The position numbers and the translations under genes are program-made. Under the pieces are notes generated by a model. The model saw only the letters and a program-made list of their open reading frames with translations, was not told the DNA's origin and searched no databases. This document shows, piece after piece, positions 36,075 to 46,372 of a DNA stretch of 64,000 bases. How positions within the stretch are numbered: position 1 is the stretch's first letter; the number at the start of each line of letters is the position of its first letter. This DNA is from Mesostigma viride (taxonomy: Eukaryota; Streptophyta; Mesostigmatophyceae; Mesostigmatales; Mesostigmataceae), in NCBI GenBank assembly GCA_009746045.1, contig RPFO01000629.1, positions 414,301 to 478,300 of the forward strand. The letters are read 5' to 3'.

Positions 36075-36700
36075 ACGATCCAATTAAGGGGGAGGGGGAT
36101 CTGGAACAGCTAGAGCTGTAGACGAGGATGTCCCACAGCGCAGGCCACAAAACCGAATCGAAGGCCTTGGGGGTTACGTTGCGAAGCTGTTGCTTTGATG
36201 AAGTCCACCAGCACAAGGTGCAGAGGGGACTCACCAGGCTGAAGGCGATGCAGTTCTTCCACAAGGCGGCGAGTAGCGAAGAGCGCTTGTACTGTGTTGC
36301 GGCCTGGACGGAAGCCGTGCTGAGTCTCGCTGAGGTGGCCGTCCACGGCCGTGCGCAGGCGGTTCAGGATGAGCCGCATGAGAAGAGCTCTTGAGGGGGG
36401 CACTTTGGATGCACACGTACCCGTCTATATTAGTGTTGCCGGGGTCGGCGGGCGACCCCTGTTCTTGTACAGCATCGTGCGAAAACTGTGTATACGTTGT
36501 CAGGCCGCTGGGGGCGGTTGCGACGACAGCAGAATGTGGTTGCATGCAGATATCCCGGAAGAGCAGCATGACACCAGTGTCCTCAAACTCGGCGGCGAGT
36601 TAATTTCACAACCGCGGCCGGAATCTCGTCTGAGCCTGTGGCTGCGTCGTAACGCAGGCGCTGGAGATTCATTATGGCTAGGCAATGGCTATAGCTAGGG
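36075..36700 (-). pseudogene. LINE family A ORF2 fragment
   Basis: The minus strand encodes DGHLSETQHGFRPGRNTVQA, LVEELHRLQPGESPLHLVLV and DFIKA, nearly the same as the copy at 12900-13080. Its upstream part reaches a little further 5' than that copy. It is cut at both ends and frame-shifted. Confidence 0.85.
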
Positions 36701-36739
36701 TGCATGGCATCTCATCAGAGAGCATCTCTCTACATGGGC

Positions 36740-36830
36740 ACAGCCAGCATTAATTTTTTTATTTATTAAACTCGTGCTTCCGTTGGTTGGGGAGTCAAGG
36801 AGCACCGAAGTTCATTTCCCTGTATGTGCA
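36740..36830 (-). repeat. LINE 3' tail remnant (A-like hairpin)
   Basis: An A/T tract precedes CTCGTGCTTCCGTTGGTTGG GGAG, a diverged form of the family A 3' hairpin. The sequence just left of it (36660-36740) resembles the family C 3' UTR, so several insertions are layered here. Confidence 0.6.
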
Positions 36831-37038
36831 CAACATGCAGGAAGAAAGGGTAGAGACCCCCTTTCTCCTTCATGCCAGAGGCATGCCACAGCTGCAATCG
36901 GACACAATAGACGATCCGGAAAGTTCGATCTGTGGCCGGGTGCAATAAGACCCACGTGAGCATATCATGTAACAAGGAGCGTTGGCAAGTAATCTGATCA
37001 TAGCCAGGACGTAGCATATGTGGCTGTACAAGGGCGCT

Positions 37039-37225
37039 AATTAATTAATTAATTAGACTCGTGCTCCCGTTGGGGAGTCGCGGAGCATTAACCCCGATGG
37101 ATGGATGGATGGATGGGTGCAAACAGTCCAACCGGTCTAATCTATCTACATCAGCTACCTACGACATCTATCTAACAGCATTCTAACTACAACATCTATC
37201 TAGACAGCCTCACGCTGCCCTAGGG
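37039..37225 (-). repeat. LINE family A 3' UTR and tail
   Basis: TAATTAATTAATTAATTAG is followed by ACTCGTGCTCCCGTTGGGGA, a (GATG)n run and the block that ends in CTGCCCTAGGGGAGCT, the reverse complement of 14230-14429. ORF2 is missing. An AAGCT simple repeat lies just beyond, near 37230. Confidence 0.88.
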
Positions 37226-37611
37226 GAGCTGTCTGGCGCTAAGCTAAGCTAAGCTAAGCTGCGCTATAAGCTAAGGCTATGGCTGGTTGTGTACCGTGCG
37301 TTATAGCGGTGCACGTGACTAGGTAATGGTGGCACACGGCCAGGCGAACATTGTGACTACCAATGAATACCAAGCTAGGGCTATTCTTGCCCGCAGGGGG
37401 CGTCCACATCTTGTGGTTGATCATCAGCTTGTCCCCGCCCCGCCATGCAGTACACCTTGGGCTTCTGGGGGTCCTGCTTCAGTGGCGGAGGTATTCCGGC
37501 CATGCACAGGTCGCGTCGCTGCATGCTGCTGCTGAGCGGGTGCATGTCAGGTCGTCGTCCAGCGTCCAGGAGAGGTCGTACAACCTCTTGCGACGAGAAA
37601 GGGCACAGCAT

Positions 37612-38625
37612 GACTAATTAAATAAAGCTAGTAGGCATCATCTGGTGTGGGGCTCATCATAGGCACACATGTACATGCATGCATGGCTAAGTAATGCTAA
37701 TTCATCAGCCGGTATATGGGGCCCATTATAGGCGTACATGTACATGGCCACGTTGGCTATAGGCCTTATACTATTCTACACACTACTACGTACTGCTGTA
37801 GTCCCCTAAGCTGGGGTGGCTGGGGCCGCGGTGCTGGGGCCGCGGGGGTCGGTTGCCATGGGTTGTGGCCGACGTACGGATGGCCGCCCCCGCTTCCAGT
37901 ACACCGGCTTCAGCTTCGGACCCGCCGCGGTCTGCCGGAGAGCTGGAGGTAGGTCGGGCGTCGGCCATAGCTCCCGTCGCCGTTGTTGCTGCGCCAGGGT
38001 CAAGTCGTCATCCAAGGTGTAGTGAGTCCTCTCGAGCCGCTTGCGGCGTCTGAGGAACATAATCTTGTCCGCCGGGTTCTCAAAGATGAGCAGCAGCGGA
38101 GGCGCTCCCGGCAGGGCCTTCAGCTTCATCTCACCAAGGAGGCCCATGCAGCCAAGGATTTCTCTCTCAAACGCCTGTGCAAGCTTAATTCACGGAGTTC
38201 TCACCTTCCACCAGGTCAAAGTTGGATCTTGCCGATGACGCTAAAGTTGCGCTTGTCGAGCTCGACGGCCTCCTCGCGGAGGTTGAGCGTCTGCTGCTTG
38301 ATTGAGCTGTGCATGCTGCGACGGGCCGACGGCGGAGGTGGTGTCCAGAGGTGGTGTGGTGCTTCAGCCCGGGTCTGCCCATGCAGGTCTGGCTGGGAGG
38401 GAGGAGCATCGCCGGCCGGGCCATCAATGCAGGGGGGGCTGGCTTGGCGGCAATGTCCTTCACCGCCTGCCCAGGCGGTGAGACCTGCAACGTGTTTTGC
38501 AGGCACTGGATGGCGATGGCGTTGTCCTTGAGGCGCTGTTCGATGTCGCGAAGCTGGGCCCGGTGATGGCGTCGGTGCATGGTGGGCCCGGTGGTGGCGG
38601 ACTGGCGTTGGAGGAGGCGAGGATC
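37612..38625 (-). mobile_element. ORF1-only LINE copy (family C), degenerate
   Basis: The 3' UTR (about 37612-37805) joins directly to the stop codon of an ORF1 frame, as in the copy at 61264. The frame at 37806-38147 encodes PADKIMFLRRRKRLERTHYT and DDLTLAQQQRRREL, close to residues near the end of the 61704-62669 product. The rest of ORF1 continues in other frames up to about 38625, so the copy is dead. No reverse transcriptase lies between ORF1 and the 3' UTR. Confidence 0.72.
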
Positions 38626-38629
38626 GATC

Positions 38630-39085
38630 CCCGCATGCGTGGGTGTGGGGGGGGGCTGGCATACATGCGTGGGTGTGGGGGGGGCTGGCATGCATGCGTG
38701 GGTGTGGGGGAGCCGCTGCCATGCATGCGTGGGTGTGGGGGGGGCTGGCATGCATGCGTGGCTGTGGGGGGGGGGGGGGCATGCATGCGTGGGTGTGGGG
38801 GGGGCTGGCATGCATGCGTGGGTGTGGGGGGGGGCTGGCATGCATGCTTAATTGGGTGTAGTGGGGGGGACTGGCATGCATGCGTGGGTGTTGGGGGGGG
38901 CTGGCGCCGGCATGCATGCTTGGGTGTGGTGGGGGGGGACTGGCATGCATGCGTGGGTGTGCGGGGGGGCTGGCATGCATGCGTGGTGGATGTGTGGGGG
39001 GGGTGGCCTGCATGCATGCGTGGGTACGTGGGGGGGGGGGCTGGCATGCATGCGTGGGTGTGGGGGGGGGCTGGCATGCATGCGG
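38630..39085. repeat. GC-rich minisatellite with GCATGCATGCGTGGGTGTG units
   Basis: About 14-15 imperfect units of roughly 29-32 bp, each with GGCATGCATGCGTGGGTGTG followed by a run of 6-11 G. The units pair alternating purine-pyrimidine steps, which favour Z-DNA, with G runs. The array abuts the degenerate ORF1 copy to its left. Confidence 0.93.
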
Positions 39086-39194
39086 TGGTGTATGGGGACT
39101 TATTTGTTGTGGGACGGTAGGGTGTATGCGTGGCGTGGGGATGTCGGTTGGGACATGGATGCTTGGGTGGGTCAGGCACAGGTAGGGCGGGTAC

Positions 39195-39680
39195 ATTAAA
39201 ATTAAAAATTAAATTAAAATTTAAATTATAACATGCCTCCGTTGGGAGATCATGTAGCACATATTCCTTGATGGATGGGTGGGGTGGAAGGAGCCGCGTA
39301 ATCGAACTACTATAACCTATAAACTCTAATCTAGCTACTCTAGAAAAAGTCCTAACTACCCTACTCATCAAAACGCCTCCTCCGCTTGGGGGGAGGTGGT
39401 TTGCCCACAGGGTCGGGCGTGTGAGCCTTGACAATCCACTTCCACCGCGTCTTGTTCTGCATGGCGGTCCAAAGAAGGGAGAGAGAGTGGATGCGGTATT
39501 CAAACTGGGCTGGTCGACCATGCAGTAGGTCATCCAGCAACATCTGTACGTAGTTCGTGACATGTTTCCCTACCTTTTTGGCAATGCCCTTGCTTGGGGC
39601 CAGGCCAGGTCAGAATGTGCCGCCCTGCATGGCTGGCCAAGCCGCTGGGGGCCGGCCAGACCAGGCGGGTACATGGCATG
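39195..39680 (-). mobile_element. LINE family B 3' fragment
   Basis: An A/T tail is followed by ACATGCCTCCGTTGGGAGAT and the end of ORF2 (AAACGCCTCCTCCGCTTGGG on the plus strand). It is nearly identical to 40126-40540 and the reverse complement of 30300-30577. It ends inside the ORF2 C-terminal region. Confidence 0.88.
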
Positions 39681-40114
39681 CACATACATCCATGGGAGTT
39701 ATAGTGGGGCACCTGGACTGTGCTGATCTGGGTGGGGATTGGGAGGTGTACACAACCACACATATTCTTAGTACATTTTATCACGTGCTGGGCCTGGGCA
39801 CGTGGGGTACGTACGGCGGAACAAGCAAGCGCAGGGAGGCCTTAGTAGCTATCATCAGTGCATAGCTATAGGTGTCAGTGTCAGGTGGGGATAGCGCCAT
39901 GTGGACGCCTGTAACGTATATATTTGTGGGTGGCCGGGTGGGTATGGAACAGGCAGGAGAGTGGGGCGAGTGGGAGTTAGTGGGTGGAGGGTGCTGGAAT
40001 TGGGGCGGTTGGGGATGGTTGGAGCCACATGGACACACATCGTGGCAAGCGGTAACTGCATGCATAGCACCATTGGACCATGACGTCACGCAGTGCCCTT
40101 GAAGGCCGCCTTGC
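39681..40114 (-). pseudogene. Probable hAT transposase continuation
   Basis: This is the DNA on the far side of a LINE B insertion whose duplication is at 40115-40125 and 42094-42104. Read on the minus strand across the insertion, the frame from 42193 would meet a CLTCKAAFKG-like stretch, which fits the Cys pair of a BED zinc finger. Further left no transposase motif is clear. The assignment is tentative. Confidence 0.35.
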
Positions 40115-40623
40115 ATGTCAGGCATTAAATTAAATTGATAACATATGCCTCCGTTGGGAGATCATGTAGCACATATTCCTTGATGGGTGGTGGAAAGGAG
40201 AGAGCCGCGTAAGCTAACTATCCTAACGCTAATCTACCCACTAGTCTAGAAAAATCCTAACTGCCCTACTCGTCAAAACGCCTCCTCCTCTTGGGGGGAG
40301 GGGGCTTGCCCACAGGGTCGGGCGTGTGAGCCTTGACAATCTTCGATCTGCCACCGCGTCTTGTTCTGCATGGCAGTCCAAAGAAGGGAGAGAGAGTGGA
40401 TGCGGTATTCAAACTGGGCTGGGACTCATGCAGTAGGTCATCCAGCAACATCTGTACCGGTAGTTCGTGACATGTTTCCCTACCCTTTTGGGAATGCCCT
40501 TGGGGCCAGGCCAGGTCAGAATGTGCCGCCCTGGCTGGCCAAGCCGCTGGGGGCCTGCCAGACCAAGGGCGGTGTCGACCTGGCTAGTGCGAGCAAGGTG
40601 TCCTACAAATGCTATCCTACGCT

Positions 40624-40837
40624 AGTTATTATAAATAGTGACGGAACCTTTTTGCCACTTGGGCAATTAGGTCCGTCACTATTTATCCGGCGAAAACCAC
40701 TCGCCGGCATCTATTCCGCGTTAAGTTCACGTGAACGTGGCGCGGAATTGATGCCGGCGAGTGGTTTTCGCCGGATAAATAGTGACGGACCTAATTGCCC
40801 AAGTGGCAAAAAGGTTCCGTCACTATTTATAATAACT
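40624..40837 (-). mobile_element. Fold-back unit, copy 1
   Basis: It starts AGTTATTATAAATAGTGACG and ends with the complement. Arms of about 100 bp meet at TTCACGTGAA. Its few asymmetric bases at the centre show that it lies opposite to copies 2 and 3. Confidence 0.9.
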
Positions 40838-41034
40838 AAAACGTCGTAGTGTGGGGGCCGATATCTATCGTACCGCTAATGCCTACTGCAGTACCGAATC
40901 TCGCCTTAACGATATTCCAACCGGGCATTTTTCCCTTCTGGCACTTTCGTTTGGCCTTCTGGTATCAATTCCTTCCGGTATTCGGAAATACCCGTGTCAC
41001 CACAGGGATTCGAACCCCCGACTTACGAGGTCTT

Positions 41035-41248
41035 AGTTATTATAAATAGTGACGGAACCTTTTTGCCACTTGGGCAATTAGGTCCGTCACTATTTATCCG
41101 GCGAAAACCACTCGCCGGCATCAATTCCGCGCCACGTTCACGTGAACTTAACGCGGAATAGATGCCGGCGAGTGGTTTTCGCCGGATAAATAGTGACGGA
41201 CCTAATTGCCCAAGTGGCAAAAAGGTTCCGTCACTATTTATAATAACT
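41035..41248 (+). mobile_element. Fold-back unit, copy 2
   Basis: It is identical in plan to copies 1 and 3, has the same central asymmetry as copy 3 and forms the centre of the large palindrome. Confidence 0.9.
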
Positions 41249-41445
41249 AAGACCTCGTAAGTCGGGGGTTCGAATCCCTGTGGTGACACGGGTATTTCCG
41301 AATACCGGAAGGAATTGATACCAGAAGGCCAAACGAAAGTGCCAGAAGGGAAAAATGCCCGGTTGGAATATCGTTAAGGCGAGATTCGGTACTGCAGTAG
41401 GCATTAGCGGTACGATAGATATCGGCCCCCACACTACGACGTTTT

Positions 41446-41659
41446 AGTTATTATAAATAGTGACGGAACCTTTTTGCCACTTGGGCAATTAGGTCCGTCA
41501 CTATTTATCCGGCGAAAACCACTCGCCGGCATCAATTCCGCGCCACGTTCACGTGAACTTAACGCGGAATAGATGCCGGCGAGTGGTTTTCGCCGGATAA
41601 ATAGTGACGGACCTAATTGCCCAAGTGGCAAAAAGGTTCCGTCACTATTTATAATAACT
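41446..41659 (+). mobile_element. Fold-back unit, copy 3
   Basis: It matches copy 2 in orientation and sequence as far as can be read. Its right end abuts the ACGCT duplication. Confidence 0.9.
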
Positions 41660-42104
41660 ACGCTGTCTAATCTCGTCCGAAATACGAGGCATACCATGAT
41701 ACAAAGACTCCGATGACGGGCGCTTGGAAAACCCTACGTTCAGGACCTGTCGGAGCATCCTGTAAACTGTGTCGTCTAGCCTAGTAGATGCCAGTGTGGG
41801 TGTGAGTGTCCACGCCTCGGCGCCATACGTGAGCACCGTGAGTACGAGGACCTTGAAGAGCATGCGCTTGCGGTGGTCGCCCAGGCCCTTGGAGCGCCAG
41901 TAGGTGTTGAGCGAACGAAGCCTAGAGCCCATGCAGGCCAGGCCGATGCGGGTGTCCACATCGTCGGCGATGTCAGGGAGCCAGCTCCCTAACAGCTTGA
42001 AGCGATCGACCGTCGTCCCATCGAGCAGGCGCGGCAGCGGCGGTGTACTGGAGGCCCCAATCACCATCGCCTCAGTTTTGACACTTATCTCTAATGTCAG
42101 GCAT

Positions 42105-42193
42105 GCCATAGCGTAATTCCCTGTCGGGTGCCCATCCTTGATAAGTTTATCCTTTGATATAAAGGTCCAAACAGTATCCTGTTGCACGGACAT
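42105..42193 (-). pseudogene. hAT transposase N-terminus, BED-finger start
   Basis: The minus strand starts at ATG 42193 and encodes MSVQQDTVWTFISKDKLIKD followed by GHPTGNYAMAC. The Trp/Phe, then Tyr-Ala-x-Cys spacing is that of the BED zinc finger that opens many hAT transposases. The LINE B insertion interrupts it at 42094-42104. The related opening at 31972 supports the call. Confidence 0.5.
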
Positions 42194-45100
42194 CTCATCC
42201 CCGTCATATCACCAACGGGGCCATCACCAGCATCGTCAATGTCGTCAGACTCCCACGGCTGCTAAAGACGTTGTGTCCGGAATTGCTAGCACCAACAATA
42301 TATACATTATAATAATATAATTACTTACAGCAGAGTGAAATCACTCAAACCAAAGCAAACGCCCAGCTATAAACCTCTATACAGAGCCATGTCAAATCTC
42401 TATACTACGATAAGACCAATGGAAACTCCTAACGGGAGGAACCTAATAGCCCTGCTGCACCGCAAAATCAGCCCGCGTACGGCGGAGCATGATGTCAGCC
42501 ATGGCCCGAGTCAGCGCCACCGACAAGCGCTGACGCCAATATGACGTCCAGGTCCGCGCCGACCATGAGGCCCGCTGGCCCTCCAGGTCCAGCCGGTCCT
42601 CCCGGAGCCGGCAACACTCCTTGAAGAAGGCGGAGGTCAGGGGCCCCATGGCCCCAAACAATATATACATGCCTAGGTATACAGGCATGACATGCATTAC
42701 AACAGGTACAGCCTCTATTGCCCTCGTCTCTGTGTTTTCCGACCAGCTTGGCAGTGCTCATTCCGAGCAACCACGTCGCCCGGTATAACCTTGCAACTGT
42801 ACGCATAGATACTAGGAGTAAACAAAAAGACCGAGCCGCATCCTCCCAGGCCCCCCCAAACGCGGGAACTGAAATTGTCTCGTACGCCTGTCGTACGTGC
42901 CAAATACGCGTATTGTACGCGGTCGTACAGAACCACAGTACGAAAACCACATATTTCGTACGGAAAAGCTACGTATTATGTATAATACGCGAATCGTGTT
43001 ATATACGCCTTACTATTTTTCACTGCGGCTGACCTAGATGTTGAGGAGGAGGAATATCCTAATGCGGCTGCTTGGGATAATGATGTGGATGCCACTGCCA
43101 CTGACAGTGCTGGATGTGGATGCCACTATTGCTGACTTGGATGGACCAAATGCGGGTGCTGTGAAGGATGATCGATGTGGATGGACCATGCAATGGATCT
43201 CACTACGGTTAATCTGGATGAGGTTGAGGCAGATCCTCCGATCCGGCTTGCTAATCAACAAGCAGCCGCTGATGGCAACCCCACATTTGAGGAAGTCATC
43301 ATAGATGGTGAGGCCGGTGCAGCGCCATATTCCAAGCTTGTCGATGTTGGGGGCGGCAAAGCTGGTATTCAAAGTTACAGTCCTCCGCCTTCGTCTTTCC
43401 AAGGATCCCCGATCGAATGACAGGTTAACACGGGTCGGTGCAAGATAAGTCCGTCAAGGACCGGCAACCGGCCACGGATGAGTAGCATCTGACAAGAGTT
43501 CTTTCTACAATGTTAAGTTGTTCTGTTGTTGCATGATCCTGTGACGATGCTTGTGAAAGTGGGGGGTCGATCAGCATGCTTTGGCTCTCTCGAAAGTTGT
43601 CGGTAAAATTACCGGTACCAACACGTGGGCGGGTGGAAAGTGGTCAATTCCCACAGTTACATCCCAACAATTTGGTGATCCTGATACGTACGAGGATAAC
43701 GGGGGTGCTGATGCACACGCAGTGTTACCATGTCAGTTGAAGATGGAGTTGGCATGTTTACATGGCAGCCTGAAGAGGTTGGGAAGCAGGAGATAACATT
43801 TTCGCCAACACTCCTGAACACCATCTCCATGGGAACCAAGCTTGCGTCAGACGGGATGGCAGTTGGTTTCTTCGAAGCGCGCCGGGGTGCACAGCCGTAC
43901 CGGTCGTAACGGCATGCCGTACGACGGTTTTTACCGCCGTACAACTTCCTACGAAGCTAAATGTAAAAGGTTGCAAAAACTCTCTAATGCGGCCCATGTG
44001 CGGTGTGGGAAACAAATGCACTGAATTGTAGGAATGGCCCGATTTTACCAAGTTCGCTACAGTTCAACTCAGTTCAGTACTGTTGTTTCCCACGCCGCAC
44101 ATGGGCCTCAGAGAGTCTTGCCGAGAAGTTCGGAACAGTACACGTGGTAGTATGAGAGTCTGACCACGTTTCGACCTCAAGATTTTCTGAAATGCCCCGG
44201 ATTTCGCCAAGTCGAAGTCAAAGTGTGGAAACAACCTTAGAATCTCAGAACTCCCACACGTGACATGATAGTGTTGTTTTTCCGGGTAAAATGGGTATTT
44301 TTTATGTAGGGATAATATTCTCGTTAGGTTAAGAGGTACCACATGATACAGTCGTTGAAATCCTGCTATTTTGCTAAAAAATTTCACGTTTCTGGGATTC
44401 CCGCCAATTTTCGACTGTGTGTGCATGAAACGCTGCTGGACTGATAACTCTGGCATTGCAGCAACCGTAGCTCGAGTTACGGTCCTATAGAACGTTTAGC
44501 TGTACGAGTAACTATTTCAAGTCTGATTCGTAAGACTAGGGTTAGTTCAAAGTGCGTGTCCTTTGGTTGATCCAAAGGCGACAGCGTATGCGCGTCGCGT
44601 CTTTCATGTTGGACGAAGGCAAGCCGGCGCGAGCACAGGCACCACAAAAAAAGCCACTGGCGGTGGTTTGCAGGTGCGGGAGTGCGGCGATGGCGACACC
44701 GCGACAGGGCCACAGAGGCGTTCAGGGATTCTAACACGTCTTCAGTTCGCAAAGTTTCCCACTGTCCTGGTTGAATATATAAGCACAAATTCTGTCGAGC
44801 GGGTGAATCTGTCCGACGTGATCAAAAAGAGCGCGATGACATGAAAGAAAGCTGAGGGCAGGGTCAAACGTTGAATTCATAAGGATAGTGGTGGACTATG
44901 CGGGGAAGCCTATGCAAGGAACGCCCATTGTGGTCACGACATTGGTTTATAATCTGAAACGCGACATCGGTTTATAATCTGCCATGTTTTAGGAATCTGC
45001 CACGGTTTTACTGTCCGTCATTTTCATCCAGAAATGTTTTTCAGCCGACCGTCTAATTAGAAGTTGGATCGTCTATGGCCTTGATTTCCTTGTTTCAGCG

Positions 45101-45300
45101 TCGCCTATGCATCTTGTGTGCAGGCCGAAGGCCATGCAAGGCGAGGTGGACGTGGACGAGGCTCATGCAAGATGAAGACGAGGCGGTCGATGACGTCGGG
45201 GAGACTTTGTACCATTCTAGTCGGCATTTAGCAAGACACCGAGCATTAAAACTACGGAGGGTACAAAGCGCCACAAGACCAAGTTTTCTGGCATGTTTGG
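42194..45300. other. Intergenic, possible transposon remnants
   Basis: Several short frames occur here but none has a recognisable domain. Around 42890-43020 GTACG and ACGCGTAT words are dense, like the hAT subterminal DNA near 31502. Inverted repeats lie at 43979-44117. The stretch 45060-45300 shows an open frame up to the LTR at 45301 and may be a disrupted host or transposon exon. Confidence 0.45.
43979..44117. repeat. Inverted repeat with 36-bp arms
   Basis: The left arm (43979-44014) contains GGCCCATGTGCGGTGTGGGA and the right arm (44082-44117) contains TCCCACGCCGCACATGGGCC. About 67 bases separate them. It could be the ends of a very small fold-back element. Confidence 0.75.
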
Positions 45301-45853
45301 TGTTACGTCGCGTAACAATTCGTTGTAGTTACGGACGTAAATTAGGTCCCTTGCCTTGGTCGTTCCTAGGTTTACGTGTAGTTCGTACTAGGACACTGTC
45401 GTCCTTGTAGCAGTACTGTGGTGCATTGGATGCTTTTGGGCGTCGCGCCGAGTACTTTATTAGTGGTCCTTATCCTTCGGGTAGAATGTAGTGGACCAGC
45501 GTGCATCTGTGCAATTGTAGGCGAGGGCCAGGTCGGCCCGAGCATGTTGGACCGTTGGTGACCATTTATGCACGTTCTACCCCTCGTGTTGGCACTCGGC
45601 GTGTGTTAAATGAATTGACACATATAGGCTTGGGTCACGGCAGTGTAGTGTGTTTCCTTCCTCTATTCCTGGAATAAACGGGTTCGGGTAAATGGTTGTA
45701 TGGCGTATTACAGTAATACATACGTGAATGCATTGAGATCAGCTCCGTCTCGTTCGTCTTTCGCTAGGGGTTTGAGTAGAGGAGGCCTGACTAATTTAGG
45801 TTGGGTTAGGCCAGGTAGAGGTAGAGGTGGTGGTAGAAGTTTAGGACGTAACA
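45301..45853 (+). repeat. 5' LTR of the second chromovirus-like element
   Basis: Nearly identical to 59819-60371. It has inverted ends TGTTACGTC and GACGTAACA. A reading frame that begins inside the LTR at 45700 runs past its inner edge. Confidence 0.93.
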
Positions 45854-46002
45854 ATGGTTCCGGAGGAACTTTCGTAGGTAGAGAACGAGACGACGGTCCT
45901 TTGTCACATACGCCTTTGCAAGAACCCTTCCGCGTCCAGGGATACGAAGACGACACTTTCTTGACAGGTAATGGGCGGGTCGCCTTCAAGCTGGGAGAGT
46001 AG
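45700..46002 (+). CDS. 100-aa Arg/Gly-rich frame starting inside the LTR
   Basis: The frame begins MAYYSNTYVNALRSAPSRSS and has a Gly/Arg-rich stretch (RPGRGRGGGRSLGRN) that could bind RNA. It spans the LTR edge and ends in the body. It may be the start of the element's own first gene or a chance frame. No family was recognised. Confidence 0.35.
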   Translation: MAYYSNTYVNALRSAPSRSSFARGLSRGGLTNLGWVRPGRGRGGGRSLGRNNGSGGTFVGRERDDGPLSHTPLQEPFRVQGYEDDTFLTGNGRVAFKLGE

Positions 46003-46372
46003 TGCTGCCCGGTTCGGGACACGATCTGCCTAGATGCTAGACCTGCTCGTAGCGGATAAACCCTTTAATTCATAGATATCTCCTTCGCTTTGTTTTCCTG
46101 CGCATGGTTGCTTCCTGTCGTAGATAGAGGATAATTGTTTGGCTCGGCAACAGTGAGACGAGTAGCGTCGTGGTAGACTATACCTTTTTCCTTCGTGCTG
46201 CTGTTTTATTAGACGGCCGCACCCGCAGAGAGACTGGTCGCTGATTTTAGGACGAGCGCTGGACTATTGCCGCCCTCGTGCTGCGTTCGGTGCTCCAGAT
46301 CGATCATCCAGATAAGTCGCCTACTCCTCATACTGCTAGCGTGACGTCACAAGACCCACCAGGTGCGTTACC

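Larger units (their letters stand above)
40624..41659. repeat. 1036-bp compound palindrome of three fold-back units
   Basis: Three 214-bp units, each itself a long inverted repeat, lie at 40624-40837, 41035-41248 and 41446-41659. The 197-bp spacer 40838-41034 is repeated as its reverse complement at 41249-41445. The whole block is therefore almost perfectly palindromic about its middle. A 5-bp direct repeat, ACGCT, flanks it (40619-40623 and 41660-41664), so it appears to have moved as one unit into a LINE. Confidence 0.95.
40126..42093 (-). mobile_element. 5'-truncated LINE family B with a palindromic insert
   Basis: An 11-bp duplication, ATGTCAGGCAT, flanks the element at 40115-40125 and 42094-42104. 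The 3' end has an A/T tail, the TATGCCTCCGTTGGGAGATC hairpin and the end of ORF2. The 5' part encodes VKTEAMVIGASSTPPLPRLL, FKLLGSWLPDIADDVDTRIG and VLTVLTYGAEAWTLT. The 1036-bp palindrome at 40624-41659 interrupts it and carries its own 5-bp duplication. The reverse-transcriptase core is absent, so it was dead on arrival. Confidence 0.9.

Noticed and set aside
38460-39563. Long Pro/His/Thr- or Gly/Cys-rich frames on both strands
   Set aside because: They are translations of the G-rich minisatellite and do not resemble any protein family.
40849-41434. Short frames repeated in opposite orientation in the palindrome spacers
   Set aside because: The frames exist twice because the spacer is duplicated in inverse orientation. 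No domain or codon pattern supports coding.
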